From: a virus
Strand: one strand, 5' to 3'
Length of the DNA: 64,000 nt
IMG/VR virus record: IMGVR_UViG_3300007609_001138
Location: 18,994 to 82,993 of that record
Below are positions 1 through 8,378 of the stretch, piece after piece; the first letter of the stretch is position 1, and each line of letters opens with the position of its first letter. Under the pieces are notes generated by a model. The model was not told the origin of the DNA, searched no databases, and saw nothing but the letters and a program-made list of their open reading frames with translations. A program made the translations under genes and the position numbers.

Positions 1-2795
1 AATGCAGTGCGCCATTCTGTAATCTCATCACCATACACCGCAGTGCCACTTACAACAGGTACCACTTCGTGCGCTTTTTCCATTGTAAGGTCTAACTCTG
101 TGCCAGTACTACTGAGTAAAAGATCTTTGTTATAAGCAACAGCGGCCATGTGCCCATAGGTCAATCCTGTTGTAGGATTGTGCGCATGGAAAATATAGTG
201 CTTGGGCTGTTGCATTCTGTCAGGTTGCCAGTTCCAGTCAAAGTCTTCGGCTACATTTAGCTTTGCAGGCACTAGAATAAACCAATCAGTGCTTGCTAGC
301 TCTGCGGCTTTTTTAAATGCTTCTAGTCGTCCGTTGATGCCTTCTACTACATGCAACTGTTGATTGTTTGGTAACACCGCACGTAGACGCTGTAAATGCG
401 TCTGTGACACCGTTTCACCGTTGCTTACAAACACTACATCCAGTGCCGATACTGGGTTATTAGCTTGTGTTTTATCTATATAAGCATAGTCATACAACTG
501 TGTTTTCACAACTCCGTGTGCTTCTTTTGGCACAATCACAGTGGTGGCACCACTGTCCAACGGCATAACGGTTTTAGTTTTATCTCTCCACAAGCTAACA
601 GTAGGTATCTTGGTCGGCACAGTACCTACTGTAAACACGGTCAGCGGAGCAGCGGCAGTGTGAGTCTTTACACGATCTACATGACTGTTATCAGAATGCT
701 CCACAACTGGCATTGGCCAGCGAGGCACAGATTGATCTGTTGCGTAGTTTACTGTTTCAAACCAATCCAATATCTCAATGTTTTCTATTCCATGTTTAAA
801 GCTAGGCACATGCAGGAAGAACGTATCACCGAATTTTTGCTCGTTGCTAGGAAACACATGTAGCATGTGCTTTTGCCATGCTTCTGGCTGCCAAGAAAAA
901 TCAAAAGACTGATAATCACACACTGTGCTTGTTACCCAGATATACTCATCTGCCGCACTGTCTACTAGACGTTTAAGTGTGTCAAGATAATTGTCAAAGT
1001 ACCGAGCTTGCTTAACCACGCGATAATTGTTTTGTAAATGATCAAACACTTGATCTCTTTCTGGATTGCCGTGGTCAATCACATAAATGCTATATGCATC
1101 AGCAGGTGCATGCACTGTTTGATTTTCAACAAAATTCAAATTAGGAAACTGTTCGATACTGTCAGCCCAGCGGCAGTGCCTATCAAACTCCCAGCGGTTG
1201 ATCAAAAACGTATCACTCCACTTGTTCCACTGACTGCCAAACACATGTGTCATTGATCTCTGCCAAGGCTCTGGATGCCAGTCAAAGTCAAATTCACTGT
1301 AGTCATTTTCACTGCCGATTACCCAAAAACGCTGTGTTGTGCTTTTCTTGGCACAGCGTTTCACAGTGTCTAGCACAGAGTTAAAATAGCGCACACGTTG
1401 TATACCTGGATACCTTTCTGCTAGTGCATCAAATCTGGCACCAGAACTGGCATTACTGCGATCCATGTAAAAAATATCCAGTGTTTTTATTGTTTTACTT
1501 TCTAGTGTACGCTGAGGAATATCACCTGCAAATTTGATCTCGGTGGCGCCAGGCACGGTGTAGGTTAAATTCACACTGCTTTGATAGTCTGTGCCAAAAT
1601 GATATATGTATGGAGGATCGCCTGGATCAGGTATCCAGCTAAAGTCTACTGCATCTGCATCTACTTCTTCGGGTACTGTCCAGCGCCGCTGATCGGGCTG
1701 TAGTGTTGCAACAGGATCCATTATGAATTTTCTTTCTGTTGCTCCTGGCATATGATATTCAATGGTACTCATTATTTCTGCATTATGCCATTGATTACCA
1801 AACACGTAAATGTAAGGCGGATCACCAGGGTCCGGGCACCAACTACGGTCGAACTCAAACTCGAATCCGTGTTCTGGAACATGCCAATTTGTGTTTGTTT
1901 CTAGCAGTGTTGCACGAGGATAATCAACAAACTTGCGTTCACTGGCACCGGGCATGTGGTATTCCATGGTGGGCATAATTTCTGCATCGTGCCACTGATT
2001 GCCAAACACATAGATGTACGGTGGATCGTCAGGGTCGGGTTCCCAACTAAGGTCAAACCTGCACGGACTATACAGCCATTGCCATAATTCTCCGTTGCTT
2101 GCACAGCGAGTGGCCTTTACTTCGTTTACATATTTGCGTTCAACTGCGCCTGGCACAGTGTAGGTTGCACTTGTTCTTTTTTCAGCAGGCCACCACTGAT
2201 TGCCAAACACATAGATATAAGGTGGATCTGTTGGGTTTGGTCTCCAACGGAACAGTGGATCTTCCAGCAATAAGTTGTCTTGTATTTCAAACAAAGAACT
2301 GTCGTGCTTGGTTGTAACAGTAAAATCGCTTACAAACTTTCTGCCGATTGCATCTGGCATTCTGTATTCTGCGCCGCCTATTCTATCCCAACCCCATTCA
2401 ACTGGAAATTCATAGATATACGGCGGGTCCATTGGATCAGGACTCCACTGTGAATCAATGCTAGCAGGATCAATATAATCCGGAATATACCAAAAAGCTG
2501 GATCACTGTATCTATGAAGAACTGGCAATTCATGCCACGTGGTTTCGGTGTAACCTGCCTTGGGCACTAGATATGTGCCGCCATCCAGCTGATGTTGATT
2601 AGGCCAGGCATGTCGTTGATGTGACTGCCACGGCGCAGGTTCCCAAAGAAAATCCCAGTTACTGTAATCAGATAAGTAATCAACAATCCAACAATATCGA
2701 GTACGAGACATTTCACACGCATGATCTATATCTCTAGCACGAACAGCATGTACACCCTCGGGTGCACGATTTCCTAGGTAAAATATATCAAACAT
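1..2795 (-). CDS. Large repeat protein with degenerate glycosyltransferase-like modules (3' end beyond window)
   Basis: An uninterrupted minus-strand frame of more than 930 codons starts at ATG 2795 and runs off the left edge. The N-terminus (MFDIFYLGNRAPEG) is followed by five repeats of about 65-75 residues built around P(D/N)PxDPPYIYxF and a later PGAxERKF motif. DPPYIY lies near 2420, 2215, 2018, 1815 and 1610. After that come at least two longer modules with the pattern RVRYFNSVLDTVKRC, then WVIGSENDYSEFDFDW, then HVFGSQW. The last visible module (VVEGINGRLEAFKKAAE, then DWFILVP) resembles the GT-A-like protein at 22687-23610, so I infer a string of glycosyltransferase-like folds that lost a DxD motif. 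No signal peptide or membrane segment is visible. The role is unknown; surface-glycan binding or modification is a guess. The start codon overlaps that of the divergent gene. Confidence 0.8.
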   Translation of the reverse strand, partial: MFDIFYLGNRAPEGVHAVRARDIDHACEMSRTRYCWIVDYLSDYSNWDFLWEPAPWQSHQRHAWPNQHQLDGGTYLVPKAGYTETTWHELPVLHRYSDPAFWYIPDYIDPASIDSQWSPDPMDPPYIYEFPVEWGWDRIGGAEYRMPDAIGRKFVSDFTVTTKHDSSLFEIQDNLLLEDPLFRWRPNPTDPPYIYVFGNQWWPAEKRTSATYTVPGAVERKYVNEVKATRCASNGELWQWLYSPCRFDLSWEPDPDDPPYIYVFGNQWHDAEIMPTMEYHMPGASERKFVDYPRATLLETNTNWHVPEHGFEFEFDRSWCPDPGDPPYIYVFGNQWHNAEIMSTIEYHMPGATERKFIMDPVATLQPDQRRWTVPEEVDADAVDFSWIPDPGDPPYIYHFGTDYQSSVNLTYTVPGATEIKFAGDIPQRTLESKTIKTLDIFYMDRSNASSGARFDALAERYPGIQRVRYFNSVLDTVKRCAKKSTTQRFWVIGSENDYSEFDFDWHPEPWQRSMTHVFGSQWNKWSDTFLINRWEFDRHCRWADSIEQFPNLNFVENQTVHAPADAYSIYVIDHGNPERDQVFDHLQNNYRVVKQARYFDNYLDTLKRLVDSAADEYIWVTSTVCDYQSFDFSWQPEAWQKHMLHVFPSNEQKFGDTFFLHVPSFKHGIENIEILDWFETVNYATDQSVPRWPMPVVEHSDNSHVDRVKTHTAAAPLTVFTVGTVPTKIPTVSLWRDKTKTVMPLDSGATTVIVPKEAHGVVKTQLYDYAYIDKTQANNPVSALDVVFVSNGETVSQTHLQRLRAVLPNNQQLHVVEGINGRLEAFKKAAELASTDWFILVPAKLNVAEDFDWNWQPDRMQQPKHYIFHAHNPTTGLTYGHMAAVAYNKDLLLSSTGTELDLTMEKAHEVVPVVSGTAVYGDEITEWRTA

Positions 2796-3921
2796 GATTA
2801 GAATTGACGAACTTTATAACAATGTGTTTTGGCCGTGGATAAGTCAAAATATACCTTTGTGTAGAATGTATTTTTGTGATCCTCCCGGACAAAGTGATCC
2901 GGATAGTTTATATAATTATGGACATGATCTCCATGAACTACATTATATATACTTTCACGACCAAGAGCCAATTCATTTGGACCTACACAGACCACTTTTT
3001 AACGAAGTAGCAGAACGCAGCAGAGATCTTGACTTTGACCGAGAAGCTTTTGGTAAAGCAGTTGTTACCAGTGAGCACAACAGCGAGTTTGTTGATCAAA
3101 TCTGCGAAGACTACGGCTGGCGACAATACTATTACTTTTTCCATGGCTGGGCAGCAATGGATTGGTACCGAGGATACAATCGATCTTGGTTGATGCCCAA
3201 GCCAGAAGACAGGAAAATGAAACGCAGTTTTATTTGTCCAACTCGCATCGTAGGCGGTAAGCGTGATCATAGAGTATTGCTGGTATATCAGTTTATTAAA
3301 CAGCAAATTGAAAATGCTTGGCTGAGCTGCCCAAGAACATGCCCGGTGGAAAACATTAACATAGAAGACATTGCTGCAAAGTTTAGCATGCACTATCCAG
3401 ACATCGAGCAAACATTAAAAGATGCTGACTTGCCCTGGCAATTTCCTGGTGAAACAGATCACCCAATGCACAGTTGCTGGCTGAGCTTGTTTGATGAGTG
3501 TGCCGAAAGTTTAGCATATGTTGTTACTGAAACAGTGTTTTCAGGTCGTAGGCATCATTTAACTGAAAAAACATTTAAACCAATATGTTTACAAATGCCA
3601 TTTATACTGGTTGCACCGCAAGGCAGCCTAGAATATCTTAAACTCTACGGCTTTAGAACCTTTGATGATTTTTGGGACGAAAGCTACGACCAAGAACCAG
3701 ACGATTATCGCAGACTAGAAAAAGTAGCTGAGCTGTGTAAAAAGATAGATAGTATGACATCTGCAGAAAGAACAGATATGTACAAGGCAATGATGCCAAT
3801 CATTGAACACAATTACAATCATTTCTACCACGGAGGATTTGAAACTGTGCTTTGGACAGAACTGGAACAAATGCTAGAACAGATGCAGAAAGATTTTAAA
3901 ATAAAGGGTATTGATAGATGA
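2794..3921 (+). CDS. Glycosyltransferase-like protein, 375 aa
   Basis: A C-terminal block near residues 245-290 carries VTETVF, HLTEKTFKPI, PFILVAPQGS and GFRTFDDFWDESYD. This signature recurs in phage proteins annotated as glycosyltransferases and is also present in the 326-residue protein at 21713-22693 (TEKIWRPI, PFIVQGSQ, GFKTFNQWWDEGY). The N-terminal half is aromatic-rich and unassigned. No signal peptide is visible. The gene is plus-strand and its ATG (2794-2796) shares two bases with the minus-strand start at 2795; an AGGT stretch upstream is only a weak ribosome site. Its stop overlaps the next start as ATGA. A sugar transferase role is inferred from motif resemblance, and donor and acceptor are unknown. 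Confidence 0.75.
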   Translation: MIRIDELYNNVFWPWISQNIPLCRMYFCDPPGQSDPDSLYNYGHDLHELHYIYFHDQEPIHLDLHRPLFNEVAERSRDLDFDREAFGKAVVTSEHNSEFVDQICEDYGWRQYYYFFHGWAAMDWYRGYNRSWLMPKPEDRKMKRSFICPTRIVGGKRDHRVLLVYQFIKQQIENAWLSCPRTCPVENINIEDIAAKFSMHYPDIEQTLKDADLPWQFPGETDHPMHSCWLSLFDECAESLAYVVTETVFSGRRHHLTEKTFKPICLQMPFILVAPQGSLEYLKLYGFRTFDDFWDESYDQEPDDYRRLEKVAELCKKIDSMTSAERTDMYKAMMPIIEHNYNHFYHGGFETVLWTELEQMLEQMQKDFKIKGIDR

Positions 3922-4958
3922 CATCACAAATAAAAGCGTATACTAGTTGGCAACCACTGGAAGAAGTAATTGTAGGCAATGTGTTTACGCCAGAACACTT
4001 TGAATTTATCGAAGATCGGCAGGTATTCAATCAGCTTAGTCAGATACTTGAGGAAAGTGCCGAGGACCTGGATAATTTACAAAAAACCATCGAAGAATAC
4101 GGTGCACGAGTACGACGCCCGGATCTACCTAATGTACATCGTTTTCATGAGCAACAGATTGCCGACCAAGGTGCTCCACTGCCTCCATTGACTCCAAGAG
4201 ACTGGCAGATTACACTGGGCGATAAACTATTGCGTGTATTGCCTGTACAAGAACTGGATAATATCTGTGCAGACCTAGAAACCCATAACCCTGGACAGGT
4301 AATAAACCCGCATCAAGGAGAATGGGACGAAAATTGTGTACTCAACGGCGCAAGTGCAAGTTGCATTGTACGAGTAGGCAAAGACGTTTTCTTTGACAAT
4401 TCAGACTATTTAAAACCAGAACAAACTCGCTGGATTGTCGACAATGTTCTAGGCTCAGAATATCGTATACACGAAGCTGTTACTGACGGGCACGGCGATG
4501 CTGTGTTTGCTATTCTCAAACCAGGTGTGCTATTGAGCAGCAAATGGGATGATCAGCTGGATCTAGCAGGCGACTTTCCTGGATGGGATGTTTGTAAAAT
4601 CTGGGATAGTTCAATATGGGCAGCAATGGAAGTTGGCAAATTTAAACAGGAAAACTTTAACGGTCGTTGGTATGTTACAGGACAAACGCCTACTCCAGAA
4701 TTTTCAAACTTTGTAGACAGTTACCTGAGTCAATGGGTAGGATTTGTGGAAGATACAGTGTTCGATGTAAACTGTTTGGTGCTGGACGAAGAAAATGTTA
4801 TTTTTAGTGCATACAACAAACAGGTATTTGACTACTGCGAAAAACACAAGATCAATCCTATTGTCAGTGAACTACGACACAGTTATTTCTGGGACGGAGG
4901 AATCAGTTGTTGTACGCAAGACCTACGTAGAAAAGGTGAGTTAGAGAGCTATCTCTAG
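3918..4958 (+). CDS. Amidinotransferase-like enzyme (guanidino-modifying superfamily), 346 aa
   Basis: The protein resembles glycine/inosamine amidinotransferases and arginine deiminases. Residues 9-20 read [12 protein letters not shown], as at the start of that fold. FFDNSDY at 158-164, HGDA at 192-195 and [12 protein letters not shown] at 327-338 match the expected Asp, His and nucleophilic Cys regions, with Cys331 or Cys332 as candidate nucleophile. Length suits the family (about 340-420). Such enzymes move an amidino group from arginine to an amine. The gene is coupled to the glycosyltransferase-like gene by an ATGA overlap, hinting at amidination of an amino sugar or similar product. Its stop codon TAG shares CTAG with the stop of the convergent ferredoxin gene. 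Family assignment is fairly firm; substrate is unknown. Confidence 0.8.
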   Translation: MTSQIKAYTSWQPLEEVIVGNVFTPEHFEFIEDRQVFNQLSQILEESAEDLDNLQKTIEEYGARVRRPDLPNVHRFHEQQIADQGAPLPPLTPRDWQITLGDKLLRVLPVQELDNICADLETHNPGQVINPHQGEWDENCVLNGASASCIVRVGKDVFFDNSDYLKPEQTRWIVDNVLGSEYRIHEAVTDGHGDAVFAILKPGVLLSSKWDDQLDLAGDFPGWDVCKIWDSSIWAAMEVGKFKQENFNGRWYVTGQTPTPEFSNFVDSYLSQWVGFVEDTVFDVNCLVLDEENVIFSAYNKQVFDYCEKHKINPIVSELRHSYFWDGGISCCTQDLRRKGELESYL

Positions 4959-4963
4959 CTCTC
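4944..4963. terminator. Hairpin across convergent overlapping stop codons
   Basis: GAGAGCTA, loop TCTC, TAGCTCTC: a perfect 8-bp stem with a 4-base loop. The two stop codons of the convergent genes lie inside it at 4955-4958 (CTAG). The position suggests a compact bidirectional terminator or mRNA 3'-end stabiliser. No U-run follows on either strand, so intrinsic termination is uncertain. Confidence 0.45.
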
Positions 4964-5296
4964 CATATAATGCTGTATATATTGTACCTTGCCGGGCACA
5001 TCTGTCCATGATTTGTGATCTGACAACGGGTCTATTTTTTGAGTAATATTGTTATCTGCCCATTTTGCTGATAGCTCTGCATTTATTTTAAACCAGTCAA
5101 TTCCGTCATCGGGTACTTCGTCTTCTGCAACAATGGCATCCACAGGACACTCTGGAATACAAACTGCACAGTCAATGCACTCATCAGGGTTGATTACAAG
5201 AAAGTCAGGACCTTCGTAAAAACAGTCCACTGGGCATACATCAACACAGTCTGTGTGTTTGCATTTAATACAATTGTCAGTTACTAAGTGTGTCAT
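4955..5296 (-). CDS. fdxA: FdxA-type seven-iron ferredoxin, 113 aa
   Basis: Cysteines 9, 17 and 21 (the last before Pro) with C12 and C25 nearby, followed by C40, C43, C46 and C50 ([11 protein letters not shown]), reproduce the FdxA arrangement of one [3Fe-4S] and one [4Fe-4S] cluster. CPVDCFYEG and DEVP after the second cluster also fit. Length is typical (about 107-113). AGGAG precedes the ATG at good spacing. It is the last gene of the long minus-strand block, eight bases after a ferredoxin-NADP reductase. That pairing suggests a soluble electron carrier supplying the eight radical SAM enzymes upstream; the link to them is inference. Confidence 0.95.
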   Translation of the reverse strand: MTHLVTDNCIKCKHTDCVDVCPVDCFYEGPDFLVINPDECIDCAVCIPECPVDAIVAEDEVPDDGIDWFKINAELSAKWADNNITQKIDPLSDHKSWTDVPGKVQYIQHYMES

Positions 5297-5303
5297 AAGT
5301 CTC

Positions 5304-6011
5304 CTAGGTTACAAATGCACGTTCAAGTACAAACGTGCCTGGATTTTTCTTATTGCCTTCAGTGTATCCATTGGATACTAAAAGATTTTTCATGTCTTGG
5401 TTGAATGCCATACTGCCGCATAACATCACTCTATCTGTTTCTGGGTTACTATTAGTCATTATAGCGCCAGATTCAATATGTTTTTGTATACGTCCTGTGT
5501 TAACAAATTCTTCCTGAGTTACTGTCGGGAAATAATCTATGTCAAGATCTTGCAAAAACTCGTGATAACTTAATAATTCAGCAGGTGTTCTCACAGTCCA
5601 GGTTACATGTACTCGTTTGTAAATATTGAAGATTTCTCCGTCTCGTAACAAACTGATAAAAGGTGCAATGCCAGTTCCAGTTGCCATTAGCCAAAGATCG
5701 TGTCCTGGTTGCACAAATTGTGTTGTTAAACTTCCTGTTGGTCGATCGCCTACTTCTATAGTATCACCAGGTTGTACATGTTGTAGTCTACTTGTTAACG
5801 GACCATCGGGTACCTTAATACTGTAAAATTCCAGAAACGGATCTCCTGGTGCACTGGTAATACTGTAAGCTCTCATGAGATCATTATCTCCCATTCCTAT
5901 CATTGTAAACTCACCAGCACGAAAAGTAAAGTCATTTGGCTTTTCTGTTCGGATCCTAAACAGTCGATCTGTGTAGTGTTCTACTTCTGTTATTTTTAAT
6001 ATTTCTGACAT
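5304..6011 (-). CDS. fpr: Ferredoxin-NADP+ reductase (Fpr family), 235 aa
   Basis: FAD site RAYSITS at residues 47-53, GPLTSRL at 70-76, the nucleotide-binding loop [10 protein letters not shown] at 109-118, VMLCGSM near 200 and an aromatic-containing C-terminal tail (FVLERAFVT) all match bacterial Fpr-type reductases. Length is close to the usual 245-260. The enzyme passes electrons between NADPH and ferredoxin through FAD. GAGG sits five bases before the ATG, and the gene overlaps the upstream SGNH-like gene by 16 bases. With the adjacent ferredoxin it forms a complete NADPH-to-ferredoxin module, plausibly dedicated to the radical SAM cluster. Confidence 0.95.
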   Translation of the reverse strand: MSEILKITEVEHYTDRLFRIRTEKPNDFTFRAGEFTMIGMGDNDLMRAYSITSAPGDPFLEFYSIKVPDGPLTSRLQHVQPGDTIEVGDRPTGSLTTQFVQPGHDLWLMATGTGIAPFISLLRDGEIFNIYKRVHVTWTVRTPAELLSYHEFLQDLDIDYFPTVTQEEFVNTGRIQKHIESGAIMTNSNPETDRVMLCGSMAFNQDMKNLLVSNGYTEGNKKNPGTFVLERAFVT

Positions 6012-6712
6012 AACAACCTCTGTTTGACTTCCTCAGCATAATCCTGCTGATATTGCCCGGGGCAGTGATACGTAGGAAGTTTTAATTGATCATGATTTTT
6101 AAAATTTTCTATCCAAATCTTTTGAAGATTTGTTTCTGTTTCTAATGAATAATATTTTTCAAAAAACAGTTTATCAACATCATCGCCGTAGGTTTTAAAA
6201 AATTTTTTACTCTCGGTACGATAAAACATTCTATATACAGCATCGTTGGTCGGTATCTGCAATACAGTTCTACTCCATGCTATTGCTTTGGAATTTTCAC
6301 ATGCTATTTCTAATGCCTTTGCAGCTACTGACATAGCTGCAAAGTCTTGCGCAGGAGTATGTGCTAATTTGTTGTAATATTCTATGCAATCTTTATGTTC
6401 TTGAGTCTGATATTCTTTGTTACAGCTTGTAAACCATCTGTAGGTGAGTTTTTTATAAAACGGATCTTGTCCTGGTGCAAAACTAAAATCTGTTCTATAA
6501 CAATCAGTAAACCCTAAAAAAATATAATCAGGATTAATTTTTAATCCTTCAAGCAGTTGACTGAGTATTCCAGTATTACTTGCGCCAGGTATTGCATAAT
6601 TAGTTACTTCAAAATCACTGTTTAACAATTCACTCCAATGAGTGTTGCGATATTTTGGTGTTTGATCTTCGGCATGAAAGCTGTCACCTACTACTAGCAG
6701 TCTAGGTTTCAT
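5996..6712 (-). CDS. SGNH-hydrolase-like protein, about 238 aa
   Basis: The N-terminus MKPRLLVVGDSFHAED carries the GDSx nucleophile motif of SGNH esterases/acetyltransferases, followed by NYAIPGASNTG, which fits the block II/III Gly and Asn positions. The C-terminal DxxH pair is not clear to me (candidates lie around PTYHCPG near the end). An ATG three codons further upstream exists, but I prefer 6712 because it makes an ATGA overlap with the carbamoyltransferase stop. No signal peptide, so a cytoplasmic role such as adding or removing an acyl group on a sugar is more likely than a secreted esterase. Substrate unknown. Confidence 0.75.
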   Translation of the reverse strand: MKPRLLVVGDSFHAEDQTPKYRNTHWSELLNSDFEVTNYAIPGASNTGILSQLLEGLKINPDYIFLGFTDCYRTDFSFAPGQDPFYKKLTYRWFTSCNKEYQTQEHKDCIEYYNKLAHTPAQDFAAMSVAAKALEIACENSKAIAWSRTVLQIPTNDAVYRMFYRTESKKFFKTYGDDVDKLFFEKYYSLETETNLQKIWIENFKNHDQLKLPTYHCPGQYQQDYAEEVKQRLLCQKY

Positions 6713-8217
6713 GGTGTACACACTCGTGTGTTATATAATTTCTCGAATCTTTGTGCATCTTCAACCGTATCAACCATCGGTTCGCCACGGATATTCAAGC
6801 TGGTGTTAAGCAACATAGGACAGTCTGTTAACACGTACCATTTCTCTAAAAGCTTTCTTATACCACTGGCGCTGTCCTTGGGTACAGTTTGTACTCTGCT
6901 GGTGCCGTCTACATGCACAATAGCAGGATACAATTCAGGATGTTTACAATAGGCAGTAACCTGCATGTAAGGACTGCTGGAAAATCCTTTGGGCATTGCA
7001 AAGTATTGATCTGCATATTCTTCCAAGATCACAGGTGCAAATGGACGAAACTTTTGACGTTTCTTAATAGTGTTTACTAGATCTTTGATATCGTCGCCTC
7101 TAGGATCTGCTAGTAGACTTCTGTTGCCTAAAGCTCTAGGACCAAATTCAGCACCTCCGGCAGCTACACCTACAATGCGATTTGTTAGCAATTCGTCAAG
7201 TAGTTCGTTAACTGGGTATTCACCTTCGATGCATGTACCGATGTAAGGGTGTTGCCAATTCACACGCTTACCGTAGCGCAATGCTGCACAGCCAAGTCCG
7301 CTGCCGGCATCACCAGGATTGGGCATGATCCATACATTGTCAAAGTTGAATCCAACATTGCGATTTGCAACACAATTAAGTGCTACGCCTCCCATGTACA
7401 CTAGATTCTTGCTTTTTCCCAGTTCAGCAGCTATACACATAACATCTTGAATTAATTCTTCGGTAATGGTTTGAGCTGCAAATGCTATTTCTTCGTTGCT
7501 GTAGTCTTCCCAGTGACTGGCATCTATGCCTGTGTGAAAATTTTCTCGAAACTGTAGTTTGTTGTCTTCATAGAAATAACGCTGTTTCATCTGTGATTCA
7601 AGCATGTTGTTGCTCATAAGCGACTTGGCTTTTTCGTGTCCAAACGCTGCCATGCCCATGGTAATATATTCTTCGTCCATTGGACGTAGACCTACACGTT
7701 GCGTAATAGCACTGTAAAACAATCCAATACTGTGAGGATATCTTTGCCCCCAGAGTTTTTTATAACGTGCTCGTCCGTTGCGATCATAGTATGCATGATA
7801 TATGCTGATGGTGTCAAGTTCGCCAATGGCATCAATAACAACCACTGTGGCATCGTCATAAGGAGAAGTTTGAAATCCTGCGGCTGCATGACTGAGGTGA
7901 TGCGGATAACAGCTGGTGGTTAAATTGCTGTTCCAGTGATCTCCGAGCATGAATTTTAATGTGCCGTTTAGGCTCCATTCAGACCGGGTTGGTTGTCCAC
8001 TGATCCATTGTTGCATATTGTGCATCCATGGACGTTCGTAGTATGCAACATGTTCAATTGGATATTCAAAACAACGATCCATTATGGATTTACAGAGATG
8101 CCGGTCGTGTTTATTCTTGCTGAATCTTTCACTGTGTGTTGCAAATTGGATATTGCCATCACGATCAAGCACACACACACCTGCATCATGGAATCCTGCA
8201 CTAATTCCTAGTATCAT
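6709..8217 (-). CDS. Carbamoyltransferase (NodU/CmcH/TobZ family), 502 aa
   Basis: Hallmarks of the family are visible: the start MILGISAGFHDAG, metal-binding HHLSH at 106-110, VVIDAIGE at 127-133, YMGGVALNC at 274-282, GPRALGNRSLLADPR at 359-373 and NTSLNIRGEPMVDT near the C-terminus. The first part is the ASKHA/TsaD-like domain that makes carbamoyl-adenylate from carbamoyl phosphate and ATP; the C-terminal domain transfers the carbamoyl group, usually to a sugar hydroxyl. Length is slightly shorter than many (about 550-600). The start at 8217 gives the canonical N-terminus. It sits among sugar-modifying genes, so carbamoylation of a glycan or nucleoside is the natural inference. Such genes are known from large marine phages. 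Confidence 0.93.
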   Translation of the reverse strand: MILGISAGFHDAGVCVLDRDGNIQFATHSERFSKNKHDRHLCKSIMDRCFEYPIEHVAYYERPWMHNMQQWISGQPTRSEWSLNGTLKFMLGDHWNSNLTTSCYPHHLSHAAAGFQTSPYDDATVVVIDAIGELDTISIYHAYYDRNGRARYKKLWGQRYPHSIGLFYSAITQRVGLRPMDEEYITMGMAAFGHEKAKSLMSNNMLESQMKQRYFYEDNKLQFRENFHTGIDASHWEDYSNEEIAFAAQTITEELIQDVMCIAAELGKSKNLVYMGGVALNCVANRNVGFNFDNVWIMPNPGDAGSGLGCAALRYGKRVNWQHPYIGTCIEGEYPVNELLDELLTNRIVGVAAGGAEFGPRALGNRSLLADPRGDDIKDLVNTIKKRQKFRPFAPVILEEYADQYFAMPKGFSSSPYMQVTAYCKHPELYPAIVHVDGTSRVQTVPKDSASGIRKLLEKWYVLTDCPMLLNTSLNIRGEPMVDTVEDAQRFEKLYNTRVCTP

Positions 8218-8225
8218 GTACGGCC

Positions 8226-8354
8226 TTACTTGTAGATGAAAGGATCTCTTTTACGAAGTTCCTTGAGTTTTCGCTTATATTGAATATGCAGTTTGATTCT
8301 GCGATATGTGTCAAGCACCCAGCGAAATGTAATAATATATTTTAACGTGTTCAT
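8226..8354 (-). CDS. Small basic protein, 42 aa
   Basis: ATG 8354 to TAA 8226. The peptide begins MNTLKYIITFRWVLDTYRR and ends in a lysine/arginine-rich helix (KRKLKELRKRDPFIYK). AAGGGG six to seven bases before the ATG is a good ribosome site, and the gene fills the space upstream of the carbamoyltransferase. The N-terminal 15 residues are hydrophobic and the rest is strongly basic, suggesting a short amphipathic or membrane-adjacent peptide. Function unknown. Confidence 0.65.
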   Translation of the reverse strand: MNTLKYIITFRWVLDTYRRIKLHIQYKRKLKELRKRDPFIYK

Positions 8355-8378
8355 GGTTTTCCCCTTGCACTGTAATTA

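Noticed and set aside
465-863. Plus-strand open frame antisense to the repeat protein
   Set aside because: It lies opposite a long repeat-containing frame, is low in recognisable motifs, and the minus-strand frame has clear internal repeats.
1600-2440. Regular DNA repeats resembling a repeat array
   Set aside because: The repeats are about 200 bases long, in frame and imperfect, encoding PDPxDPPYIY units; not CRISPR.
8226-8354. The 42-residue protein as a precursor peptide for the radical SAM enzymes
   Set aside because: No leader/core boundary, Cys/Gly-rich core or repeated motif; it is simply basic and helical.
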